Made by a program: the position numbers and the translations under genes
Origin: Enoplolaimus lenunculus
Taxonomy: Eukaryota; Nematoda; Enoplea; Enoplida; Thoracostomopsidae
Reading direction: 5' to 3'
DNA: 64,000 nt
Assembly (NCBI GenBank): GCA_030248215.1
Contig: JASANG010003638.1
Span: 1 to 64,000, forward strand
Shown here: piece by piece, positions 9,901 through 20,098 of the stretch
Position numbering within the stretch: position 1 is the first letter of the stretch
Layout of the letters: each line of letters begins with the position of its first letter
Notes under the pieces: generated by a model
The model's database searches: none
Told to the model about the DNA's origin: nothing
The model's input: only the letters and a program-made list of their open reading frames with translations

Positions 9901-12900
9901 ACACCAAATTTCCAACCAATCTAACCCCGTTAGATTTGGCCTAGCCGTTGTAGAATAATAAATCTAACCCCGTTAGATTTATTAGACTACTTTTTCCCAG
10001 GTTTCCTTTAATATCCCAAGTTCCTTTAGCACATGACACCAGTATCCGATACTGGGTAAATTCCGCGCCTTGCGCACTGCCGATTAAATCCGTAATGCCG
10101 TAATTTCCTTCACATGCCTGCCACCGTGACAATACTTAAACTAAATCCGTTCAATCCTACTTACCCAAGTCTCACTCACCGTCAATACGCCCGATACGTT
10201 AGAAACACAATAAAACTGTAACACGCTGTAGTTTAGATCGATACAAAAAAATGCACCACCGCTCGCTAGCTCTCCAAGAATGATAATGATTCCGGTCCTG
10301 GCTACCCTTTTTGGCATCTCGACCTCATTTGCATTTTTGCCGGCACCCACAATTGGGTGTCCGCAATGCGGTTGAGGTCCAGAGCCACACATCCGGTACC
10401 TTCAACAACAACAACAATAACTGGAGACACACACAAGAACAAAGCACCATATTGGTGCTGACATAGCCTAGCTATGTCCTTATTCGCAGATCCAGCCAAC
10501 TAAATATGCGATACTAATCAACAAGTACTAAATGGCCACGCAGGGCCCCAGGTAAGTTACATTGCGGACACAGCCGCCATAGCATAGTTTTACAACTTTC
10601 TACGCCTTGTAGCAACGCCTAAGCCTAACTTAAGTTCTAAGAGAGACTAGGTGGAGCCAGGGACTCCCTTAAGGTGTGGTTTTGATATAGGGTTTTATTT
10701 TATATTTTAGTTTTAGTTTGAAATAGGTTTAAGAGTGGCACAGCCACCTACACGACTCAGTGAATCGAATTTGACTCTGCCGGAGTCGAATTTTGACTCA
10801 GTTTGTGTAGTCCCGTAGAGCCTATTTCGGAGAGAGTCAATTTGACTCACCATTTTTTGCTGTGTAGTCAAATTAATATTTTAATAAAGGTTTTATTACT
10901 GTTTTAAGATTGAAGACGAAATGGCGGAAGCAACAGAAGAACTTGCAAAGAAACGATCAAAGCAGCTTAAGGTAACCAACGCAATCCGCAGCAACCTTTT
11001 CGTGAAACGCTGTATATGGTACATGGGTAACTTAGAATTGTCGTATTTTTAGTTTTACTTGAAGTTTTGGCTCCAACCTAAAGCTTTTATTAATGCTCAG
11101 GCTTAAAACTAACCATCGTTAACATAGGACTTGATTTGTTGTGAAATTATTTTGGTTATTTTAACATAAAAACAATGTTTGCCTTTGCCTCAAAAATATT
11201 GTTTTAATTTCAGCTGAAAAGAGAATGTTTTGCGAGGGGAAAAGATTGTGAAAAAAATGAAAAACGCGTCTCTGACGAACGATGGCGTTCAGTTCAATCA
11301 TTGAATCAAAAGAAAACCGCAAAAGTATTTGGTATACTGGAGTTGGGCTCTTGTATACACTCCGCCCATGCCATGAGCGTAGCCAGGATTTTTGTTTGGA
11401 CGGGCACACAAATACTTTAAATATACAGTGTGTTTAATTGTACAAAATACAGTCACAACACAACAACAACGCGTGAGAATATAAATTTTGGTACAAAACA
11501 ATGTCGGGTCAGAAAAAAGCATCAGCAACCAGTGTGTGAGAATAAAGACGCAAATTTCAACTATTCAAAAATGACATTTTTCCAAAACCATTGGGGGCAG
11601 GCCTTTATGCCCTCCCTGGCTAAGCCCCTGGCCGCACGCATAGATTTTAGACAAGGGCCTTAGTCTCTGACTTAGGTTTAGCAAAAGGATTAGCCTAAAC
11701 CCAATCCTTTGCCTAAACCTTTTGCTAAATCTAACCCTATACGTAATCCTTAACTTTAAATGTGGAAGTAGCGAGTAAGTACTACAGCTCAAGAGCTGTA
11801 TTTTTTAATTGGATTCAGGAATTATCACAAAATTAGTAATTGATAAATATGTTTTACAACTAATTTTAATTGCATTAATACGATACTGGTTTTTAAATTA
11901 CTTCCCGTTTGTGTCTACATTTTCATTTTAAAATACTTAAATAAAACAATAAACAACGTTTCAGCGCAGATATGAATCGAGTTGCAAACACAGTTTCCGA
12001 TAAAATTGGCCAATTTGAACATCATTTAATTTTTCAGAACTTGAAATTCGGAGCATCAAACACTTTAGAGTAAATCAGTATTGTAAACGCTTTTGATGTT
12101 TTAAACAGCATCTTTCAAAACGCTTTTTTATAATTAAGTAGCAAAATTTTGAAACGAATCGGCTTAGTGAAACCCTATTTATTAACCCTTTCCTGCAAGA
12201 ATATTTTCTATTTGGGCATACACCAATTTTTAAGCTCTCAGATTCGAACAAATCTCACGTGTGGGTGGCGTTATCCATTGCTTACTGCGTCTATAGCGGC
12301 TTGACGCTTGATCTCGAGGGGTCTTTACGTCTTTTAAAGATTTTGTATATATACTACACATACATGAATTAATTGTTTCACAGTGTAATCCACGTTCCGT
12401 TTATGATTTCAGCAGCACTTGAAACGGCAACAATCTGAAGAAAAATCTGTCGACGCCGATAAATCCTATCAAAAATCGGTCATGGAATGCGAACGAGACA
12501 GAGAGAGCATGGAGCGAGTTGTTTCGGATTGCTGCTCGCGACTCGAGAGACTTGAACTGCAACGATTGAGTCAAGTTAAACACATACTCGGTGCTTATCG
12601 GATGTGTCTCTCAGGCAAAGGACCACGAGTTTCGCAGGTATTTATCTCACAGTCGGCCAATGTTACTGTAAGGGTCGTAACAGTAGATTAAGCGTATTCC
12701 TAAGCCTAAGCCTAGCCTATGCGTTGCAAAAATTAGTTCCTAAGCCTAAGCCTAAGCCTAAGCAAAAAATGTAATCTTGAATTTAAACCTACTGTTTTAT
12801 ACACCCACCAGAAACCTGGGCGCCCCTTAAAGTACCTAACATGGGCCCCACAGTCAGTGGATACCTACGTATATAATATGGCGAAATAATAAGAGCAAAT

Positions 12901-15900
12901 CAATGACCGTAAGACAAGTTTGGTATATATATGAGGTGTCCCGGGTGTACCGGCCCGACAACGGGGCCAGGGCTAGAAGATGCCGGGTTCCGAGATATAC
13001 GATATTATGGACGGTACCAGACAAACAATTTCCCGTGGCACAATTTAGCTAAAATCCGAACACAGCACAGCAATTTTGTAACATTACCAAACAAAATGTT
13101 GCCGGACGCAATGATAAAAAGGTATCATACTCCCAGGTACATTCTTACGCAAAAGGTACACAAAAATTGAAGTTTAGTGCATTTTGTTGGTCTCGTCCGT
13201 GGCTCCGGGTAAACTCCTGGCCCCAGGACGTCCGTAATATATACAGGCAAATTAAGCCTGTATTTAAGTTCTCACTTTATTCAGGTTTGTGGCGTCAAAT
13301 GTGGAAATCGTAGCGACCAGCTGGACGCATCTGCTGATCTGCAAACCATTCTCGCTCAGTCTCGGCCTGCGACTGTTCCGCATCGCGTTTGGATTCTGTG
13401 TGATTTTTACGTAAGTCGACACATGTCCGTATTATTTTTCAAACCTCAGATGTTTGTCGCTTGTTATTCAGATTTTCACGTGAGTACAGATCAGGAAAGA
13501 TTTAATAGCGTTTTGGAATGTTTTACCCACGAGATTTAACCCAGGTCAAAAATCGCCCACCCGACCGTATAATTTGATATCTGATTGGTTTTTGTTTATG
13601 TATGTTTTAAGTTTGCAAAATCATTGTTGCTGTTACACTTTACGATGGCTAAACACAAATATTAACTGTTTTATTCATGTTTTCAGAGCGAAGATTTTAG
13701 CATCGCCATGTGCCCAGAACGAAGACGAGCCAACCTTCAACGTTATCAAGTTTGGTTCGAGAGAGATCTTGAGAAAGAACGTCGGCAGAAACAAAGTAAT
13801 TTTTGTTTATTTTCCGTTTTTAAACAAAACATTATTCATACGTCTTGGTTTGTGTATTTTGTGTTGTCTTCCGATTACAAAGCTATCTTACGCCACTTTC
13901 ACAATATCATGGGTTCAATTGCCATCAGCCAACGCGCACTAAAGTAGGTTTACAGTAGCGTTTTTTGGCTTCACATACCTAATTTCACAATCCTGGCTTA
14001 TATACGCATGATATTGTGGAATTTGCATTATTGTTCATAATTTAGGCTTTTTTTTCAGATTTGGACAATTTAGCTGCAACTTATGCTGGCGGCTCTCAGA
14101 CGAACCGAAATATGACCGGAGTTGAAACGAAAATACAAGACGTAAGTAAAATCTGTACATTCTTAAATAATTGAGATTTCAGTTGGTTTTATTTACCACA
14201 TCAAATAGAATTTTAGGGGTTTATTAATAGCTATGGACAGTATTTTAATCCACTGTTCAGTTGCAGTGAGTATTTTAGATACTCACGGTTCTGTGCAATA
14301 AACGATTTCTAATGACTATACCATTTCCGACCATATCTTTATAATAAAGCTGGAATGCCCCACATACGTACACAGTAAAAAATGGGGAGTCAAATTGACT
14401 CTCGTGGAAACAGGCTTTTCATGACTACACAAACTGAGTCAAATTTGACTCCGCCAGAGTCAACAGTGAATCGAATTTGACTTTGGCGGAGTCGAATTTT
14501 GACTCTCATTGTGTAGTCAGGAAAAGCCTGTTTCCGAGAGAGTCAATTTGACTCCCCATTTTTTACAGTGTGGCAATTCCACAATTACTCTGCGTTTACA
14601 ACGATTTCCCAGAGTATATAAACGTGATTGTTCTATATATAAAAAGAAAATTTGCATACAGATTTTTGTGCACTTGCTAACTTTTGCGAATTGCGTAAAA
14701 CCGGCTGACTAAAGTACACCATATTCATTGAAAGTTTCTGGTGTTTATTTCAGTGTTGCCAAATGATGCATTTTATCCTTTTTCACCATTATAAACTTCA
14801 AAGCGCAATCAATAAAATTGCCGATAATTCCAATATTAATACACTGCCACTCGGTAACGATGCACACGCAATGGCAAAATATCTGGAACGAATAAAAGAT
14901 AAAGCGGTAATTTATTTACGGACGTTTTTAAATGTGTCACCATCATAAACAATAGCTCCATCTTCGCAGCCTGGCACTTGATTCAACTTCGAAATTTACA
15001 AATCTTCCTAAACGCAAGTCTCTCCAGGGTTCAACTAAAATATGGATCTAAGTTGTTTTAGCTAATTTAATAGTCACAGCCTATCATAAGGTTTCGTACT
15101 TTGCCGATGTAAAAATGCTGTCAAAAGTTGTACAACGAGAATAAGATGGCTGACGAACAAGTACAGACGGAAGACGCGTAAGTATTCAAGAAAGGCCGGT
15201 CGCTTAGGTCCGCTGGCGTAAAAGCTTTTGGGCCGTTGGACAATTTTTGAAGTCTTTGAAATATTCACTTTTGGACCTGCATTTTACTCATAATCGTCGC
15301 ATTCCACAACGAAGTTTTTTGCCGAACCTCAACCATGATCGCAACGATATCTGTTGTACTGTAGTGACCCGAAAATGAGAGAGACTGATATTTATTGAGC
15401 CTCTCAATAGGGTTACCCCCCTTGTTGAATTAAACGTTTATTTGCTTTGCATTCAAAACTTGAGCGATAATGCACGGTTGTACTTTGGAATGCTACTTTC
15501 GAAACTGAAGTATCCTTTAAAGATTCGAACTCAACTTTATTTGGTCTTGGAGTCATTTATGCACTACAATTAGGGATAATTGAAAATTTATGGACTTTAA
15601 TTAAGGTTTAAGTACTTTATTCGCTTGCGGACTCTTATTAGAGGTCCGGACTCCTATTGATTGGGACTCAAAACGAGAACCTCCTCTTATTACACCGTCT
15701 TATTCGGGTCACTATAGTGCTTTACCTCGCAGTTCTCACATGACGCCAAGCCGATGCTCAGACCGTTCATAAGTTACACTTTTTTTAAATTTAAAACTGC
15801 CATAAAAATGTTGTCATTTCAATAATTTTCACGCCAAACCACCGATGGATTCTGTACTCAATTGAGAATAACAATACGTTTATATAGGATTTACGGCAAT

Positions 15901-18474
15901 CGTTGGTCAAAATCCCAATATTCGCCTGCGGAACACTGAACAGTCCACCAACTGCGGACGAATTGAAACGAATTATTAAGCAACCAAATGACACGAGCCT
16001 GAACCAGACAGCAGACGCGGCAGGTGAATTGACACATGAAAGATTACCTTACTCAGATAATTCTTATTCAAATTTTGGTGACAGTATTGGAGGTTCGATA
16101 TCAAGTAAACTATTTTTATTCATATTTATTAATTAGAAGTCAAGTAAAAAACCCCATGGTCAATTGCTTTGCCTGTTAAGCTTACACCTAAACCTGAATC
16201 CCAAGCCTTGCGAAGCGCAGTTAAAAATCCGTTTTTATATACGTCTCTCAGCTTAAGATACGAAGTTCACACTCAACCATCTGAGATAAAGTAGAAAACA
16301 TCCACGCTGAAAAGGATTCATCGATACCTATTCAGTTACTGTAGTGACCCGAATAAGACGGGCGGACTGATATTTATTTTACATCTCCAGAGGGTACTTT
16401 CCTGTTATTCGGTTACGGACTGTCAGTAACCAACACCATTTTTATATTCTTTCTTTTGGGCAGAACTGACATAAAACATTTTGTTCATTGCCGTGTCTGT
16501 CAATCTTTTTTCAGGATTAAATGAAGATTATGCGGTTTTTCAGAGTGCCTGTGTCATATTTGAGCCGAATTGACAATTCTTCTACTTTGGGTTCTTTTAT
16601 GAACATAAACATTAAACAGATTCTAATTAGTGATACAAACCTCGGCCCATGTATAGAACAGGGCCGGAACAGTAGTATAAGCATATTCCTAAGCCTAGCG
16701 TATGGATGAGCATATTCCTAAGCCCAAGCCTAAGCCTAAAAGTATGGATGAGCCTATTCCTAAGCACAAGCCTAAGCCTAAGCCTAAGGAGAAAATTAGT
16801 GTAAAGCTTAAACTGAGACTCCATTATAGCCTCTCCGGAAAACGATGCGGCCCTGTTCTATACATGGGCCCAAAACCTCTATTGATTTGGAATCAAAATG
16901 GGGATCCATCCTCTTATTACCGTCTCCCCCTCTTATTCAAGCCACGTTGTCCTTAAACAAAACCAAACTTCAGATTTGTACGAAAACATCGCTGACGATA
17001 CACCGCAGTCAACCGAAGAGCAAACCATTGAACGAAACCAAACTCAGTACGCAATCACAGCTTCAACCCAAATTTCAATTCAACGTTCAACTACTCAACA
17101 CGACCTGTTAGCCTGCTTTGGAATCGCAAAGAACAAACAAAAATCATTTTCTCGAAATCGATCCTATTCTCGTGGAGCACAAAAACACAATCAAGAAGAA
17201 ATAATTCCCGATGAACCAACAAACAGCAAACAACAGACATCCAGCTCCGGCCTGACCGGATATAGAAGACGAAATAGTCATCCCGAAGCGTGTAGTGCAA
17301 ACGAGTCCGGGCAACACAGCGACTCCACAGTCGCAACAAATCCTGCCGAGAGTAGTGGTAGCGGACGGTGTCGCGCGATTTATCAGTATACAGCGGCCCG
17401 AAATGACGAGTTGACACTAGAGCCAGGTATTAATACCACTGTTACGATCATTTATGAAAATTGTCAATGTTTAAAATTCAACTTTTTGAAAATTTTGTTT
17501 ACAACCAAGCAATGGGCAACGCCCGCCTACACAAAGGAGACAACGTTGTTTTATTATACGCTGCCTAAAATACCAAAGTTTTGACCCATGCTACTTTGAG
17601 GACCAAACCCTGTTTTCGCTGGACTACAGAAATAGATTAAAGCTTATGCTTTAGATTAATGTTTTGCTTAGGCCTAGGCTTTTTCTTAGGCTTTAGGAAT
17701 ATATATAACTTATATTATTGTTACACATCTTAAAGTAACATTGGTCAAAACTTTTCATGACAAAATGAATTTTGTCTAAAATTGTTGGACGAGAAAGATG
17801 TTTAATTATGGTAAAAAAATTACATCATCGGAAACAACAATAATATAAGCAATCTGGCCAAAGTTACTTTTAGGGTGGTAACTCTAACCATATTCCTAAG
17901 CCAATAAAGATTAGCGTACAGGGTGCAACCGGAGGTCTGCATCCGGCTCCGGTACAATTTTTGCCGGACGTTTCGGCCATTTCGGTAGTAAAATTTTGCA
18001 TAACTTTGCAAAATTTATCTGTTTAGCGCGTTTCGTGTAAAAACATTTGTCACAATTTTAAAGGAAGAATTTTCGAAATTTCGCAGAAAATTAGCGTAAA
18101 ATCAAACAACACATTGCAGATAATCGCTAAAATTAACTAATTAACCATCATTTTTACTACCTAATTTCGCCTCACCTCCGGCTCTGGCAAGTTTCGTTGA
18201 CCTACGGCTTCGGTATGTTTCACCTCCGGTTGCACCCTGCAAGCTTAGCATATTTTAAACGTTAATCACGCTTGAGCAAATAATAGTCCATATTCTAACC
18301 ATTCTTTGCTACAGTCAACGGGACCGCCGTAAATCCTGGGCACTGAAACTCGTCGTTGTTACAGGTGACGCGCTCGATATTTTTGATAAAACACTTGGCG
18401 ATTGGTGGCGAGGTCGGAACCAGCGAAACGGTCAAATGGGCCTTTTCCCTTCAAACTACGTTGAACTTATTTAA
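6908..18474 (+). CDS. NOSTRIN: NOSTRIN-like F-BAR, HR1 and SH3 adaptor, 15 exons
   Basis: Nostrin is a membrane-curving F-BAR adaptor that binds nitric oxide synthase and dynamin and acts in endocytosis. Exons: 6908-6946, 7326-7411, 8241-8321, 8765-8827, 9236-9317, 10909-10971, 11214-11324, 12413-12637, 13285-13410, 13687-13795, 14059-14141, 14754-14906, 15888-16104, 16974-17426, 18365-18474. All introns read GT-AG, every phase joins, and the total is 2001 nt (666 residues). The first exon (MPESTYPFGFGVL) is tiny but ends in a perfect gtaagt donor. F-BAR residues run about 10-290 (GENAYENVKAY, EIEQTYAKGLNKLAAKL). An HR1-like coiled coil follows at about 293-407, then a Q/N/S-rich linker, then SH3 at 611-666 (AIYQYTAARNDELTLEPG, WWRG, FPSNYVEL). 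Human nostrin is shorter (about 506, from memory); the extra length is in the linker. PACSIN or TRIP10 are alternatives, but the end of the F-BAR (ILCDFY) and the HR1-SH3 order fit nostrin better. Confidence 0.9.
7870..8121. mobile_element. MITE in NOSTRIN intron 2
   Basis: Inverted ends cactgtaagttcca and tggaatttacagtg enclose repeated gagttga/tcaactc motifs. No coding potential. Confidence 0.6.
8911..9058. mobile_element. MITE family A copy, NOSTRIN intron 4
   Basis: Ends ggccaatgttactttaagg and gttaacatggacc, with the inner hexamer run cctaagcctaa. Shares layout with the copies at 12655, 18607, 51464 and 62953. Confidence 0.75.
9489..10866. mobile_element. MITE family C split by a 1.2-kb repeat E, NOSTRIN intron 5
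   Basis: 9489-9545 (cactgcaaaaaatg, gagtcaaattcgactcc) and 10755-10866 (gagagtcaatttgactcac, cattttttgctgtg) are two halves of the gagtcaa palindrome seen whole at 14371-14580. The inner 9590-10755 is repeat E, found again at 59640-60340, but here it also holds the hairpin cluster at 9841-9983. Confidence 0.6.
9841..9983. repeat. Four hairpins with a shared ctaaccccgttag core
   Basis: 9841-9861, 9877-9904, 9916-9939 and 9957-9983 each centre on CTAAC-CCC-GTTAG. Outside the core the stems differ from one hairpin to the next yet stay complementary; the last one has a perfect 12-bp stem with a CCC loop. Confidence 0.85.
12655..12848. mobile_element. MITE family A copy, 17 bp after a NOSTRIN splice donor
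   Basis: Starts ggccaatgttactgtaagg and ends cctaacatgggcc; contains four successive cctaag-type hexamers near 12740-12760. It lies at the very start of intron 8. Confidence 0.8.
14371..14580. mobile_element. MITE family C: about 200-bp near-perfect palindrome
   Basis: Reads cacagtaaaaaatgggg at the left and ccccattttttacagtg at the right, with gagtcaaattgactc blocks and gactacacaa/ttgtgtagtc mirrored around a short centre near 14470. NOSTRIN intron 11. Confidence 0.9.
15359..15717 (+). mobile_element. TA-flanked MITE, copy c
   Basis: Starts ctgtagtgacccgaaaatga after TA and ends cttattcgggtcactatag; the right flank is TG rather than TA. Intron 12 of NOSTRIN. Confidence 0.75.
16339..16945 (+). 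mobile_element. TA-flanked MITE, copy d, interrupted
   Basis: The left part 16339-16432 (ctgtagtgacccgaataaga) and right part 16873-16945 (cccctcttattcaagcc) are separated by unrelated bases and the family B MITE. NOSTRIN intron 13. Confidence 0.6.
16644..16870. mobile_element. MITE family B copy with exact inverted ends
   Basis: Left ggcccatgtatagaacaggg and right ccctgttctatacatgggcc are perfect complements; inside are many cctaag hexamers. It ends about 100 bp before the acceptor of the NOSTRIN exon at 16974. Confidence 0.88.
17595..17910. repeat. Fragments of MITE family A
   Basis: Contains gcttaggcctaggctt near 17660, an end piece cttaaagtaacattgg near 17730, and another start piece ggccaaagttacttttagg at 17855. 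Truncated copies in NOSTRIN intron 14. Confidence 0.5.
17919..18239. mobile_element. hAT-like MITE in the last NOSTRIN intron
   Basis: Inverted ends cagggtgcaaccggaggt and acctccggttgcaccctg, AT-rich middle, 321 bp. An 8-bp duplication is not exact: ttagcgta lies on the left and ttagcata a few bases off on the right. Confidence 0.75.
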
Positions 18475-18606
18475 CCTCATCGATTTTCAAATATAAATCG
18501 CTCGTCCAGCCAGTGATTATTATGTATGATCTGTGCGCTCATCAACAAACTCGTTCAAATTTAATGCAGAACACATGACTAAACATCAGTTAATCTAAAA
18601 CTGAGC

Positions 18607-18797
18607 GGCCAATGTTACTTTAAGCGGCGTAACAGTAGATTAAGCATATTCCTAAGTCTAAGCCTAAGCGTTGCAAAAATGTGTTCCTAAGCCTAAGCCT
18701 AAGCATCATCCTAAGCAAAAAAATGTAATCTAGAATCTAAACCCACTTTTATAGACCCACCAGAAACATTTACGCCCCTTAAAGTAACATGGGCCAA
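18607..18797. mobile_element. MITE family A copy
   Basis: Starts ggccaatgttactttaagc and ends ccttaaagtaacatgggcc; hexamer run cctaagcctaagc inside. Confidence 0.85.
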
Positions 18798-18954
18798 CTG
18801 AGCTATAGTGTTTGAACCACCGCGCTGTATATTAAATATTACGGGTAGTATCAGCATCCTTTTCCAGAGCTTGAAGAATATTGTATTTAAAATTTGCAAA
18901 ATCTTGACCATTTGATATAATGCTTGAAACCAAATAAGTACCTACACTATTGAC

Positions 18955-19533
18955 CAGGGTGTAAACGAACAGTAATAATAACGGAAACGGATAATGACCA
19001 AAAAAGGAAACGGAAAGCGAATAATGAAGTATAAAAGTTTCAAAACAATTTCTTTATCTGCCAATACAAGTATTGAGGCGTGCAAATATTCACCGGGCTT
19101 TGTAAAATTTTAAACAATAAACGGCGGATGCGTCGAAATCTTTACGATTTTGGGCCAATGTAAAGAACAAGGGCGGAACAGTATTATAAGCATATTCCTT
19201 AGCCTAAGCGTAAGAATGAGCATATTCGTAAGCCTAACAATGAGCATATTCCTAAGCCTAGCAAAGCAAAAGAAATTAAAGCTTAAGCTTAGTCTATTGC
19301 AGTCCCACAGAAAAACGTTCCGCCCTTGATCTTACATGGGCCCGATTTTAGATGGATTTCGTAATTTTTACTTCATTTCGAACAATTGCAACTTACTAAA
19401 TGAAATAAAAGGTTGCCAGAGATTTACGTGATTTATAACTAATTTTGAACGTAAACATCACAGAATTTGCGTTATTTCTATAACGGAACCGGAAACCGAT
19501 TATTCACGGAGACGGATATCCGGTTACACCCTG
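18955..19533. mobile_element. Repeat O with nested MITE family B
   Basis: Ends cagggtgtaaacg and cggttacaccctg; interior rich in ggaaacgg motifs. A family B MITE (about 19152-19343, gggccaatgtaaagaac to cttacatgggccc) interrupts it. Other pieces of O lie at 953-4225, 32892-33314 and 63900 onward. Confidence 0.75.
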
Positions 19534-19687
19534 CTATAAAACCAACGTATACTAAATGCCCAACATTCTATACAGGTATCGATTTCGTAGTAATAATTTT
19601 TACATCTGGGTTGTAAGAATTTACGAAAATTTCATTACAGCACCAATATATCTGCATGAAACACGAATAATAGAGCGATCCTTGCAC

Positions 19688-19800
19688 TGGCCCATGTAAA
19701 GATCAGGGGCGAAACGTTTTTATGTGGGACTGCAATGGAGTAAGTTTAAGCTTTAAAATATCTTTTGCTTGGCTTAGGCTTAGGCTTCGTGTTCTTTACG
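19688..19800. mobile_element. Truncated MITE family B copy
   Basis: Begins ggcccatgtaaagatcaggg and runs through gcttggcttaggcttagg, then stops matching. Confidence 0.6.
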
Positions 19801-20098
19801 CAAGGAATTTTCGCCAACACACATTCTTTCGTATTGCACAGGTGGCCACCACCAAGCACAAACCCAAACCAAATCCTAATCCTAAGCCTTTCAGTTTCTA
19901 AATTTTCCACTCTGTTTGTCTCCCAGCGGAAATGCCCCTATAATTATCGTGGTCCGGAATAACTGTGATCATCATTACCGCTTACAATGAACCATGTTGA
20001 GTTTCAGCTTTACAGCCTGACCAAAGTATCTTCCTCCACGATTCGATTAGCCATTGTCCAAAACTTCACGCTTATCTTTGTGGCATATTTTGCACTCA

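Larger units (their letters stand above)
18475..20098. other. Convergent intergenic region between NOSTRIN and TAF5
   Basis: About 1.6 kb between the two stop codons. It holds the 3' ends of both genes plus MITE copies at 18607-18797, 18955-19533 (with a nested MITE) and 19688-19800. No further coding sequence was seen. Confidence 0.7.
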
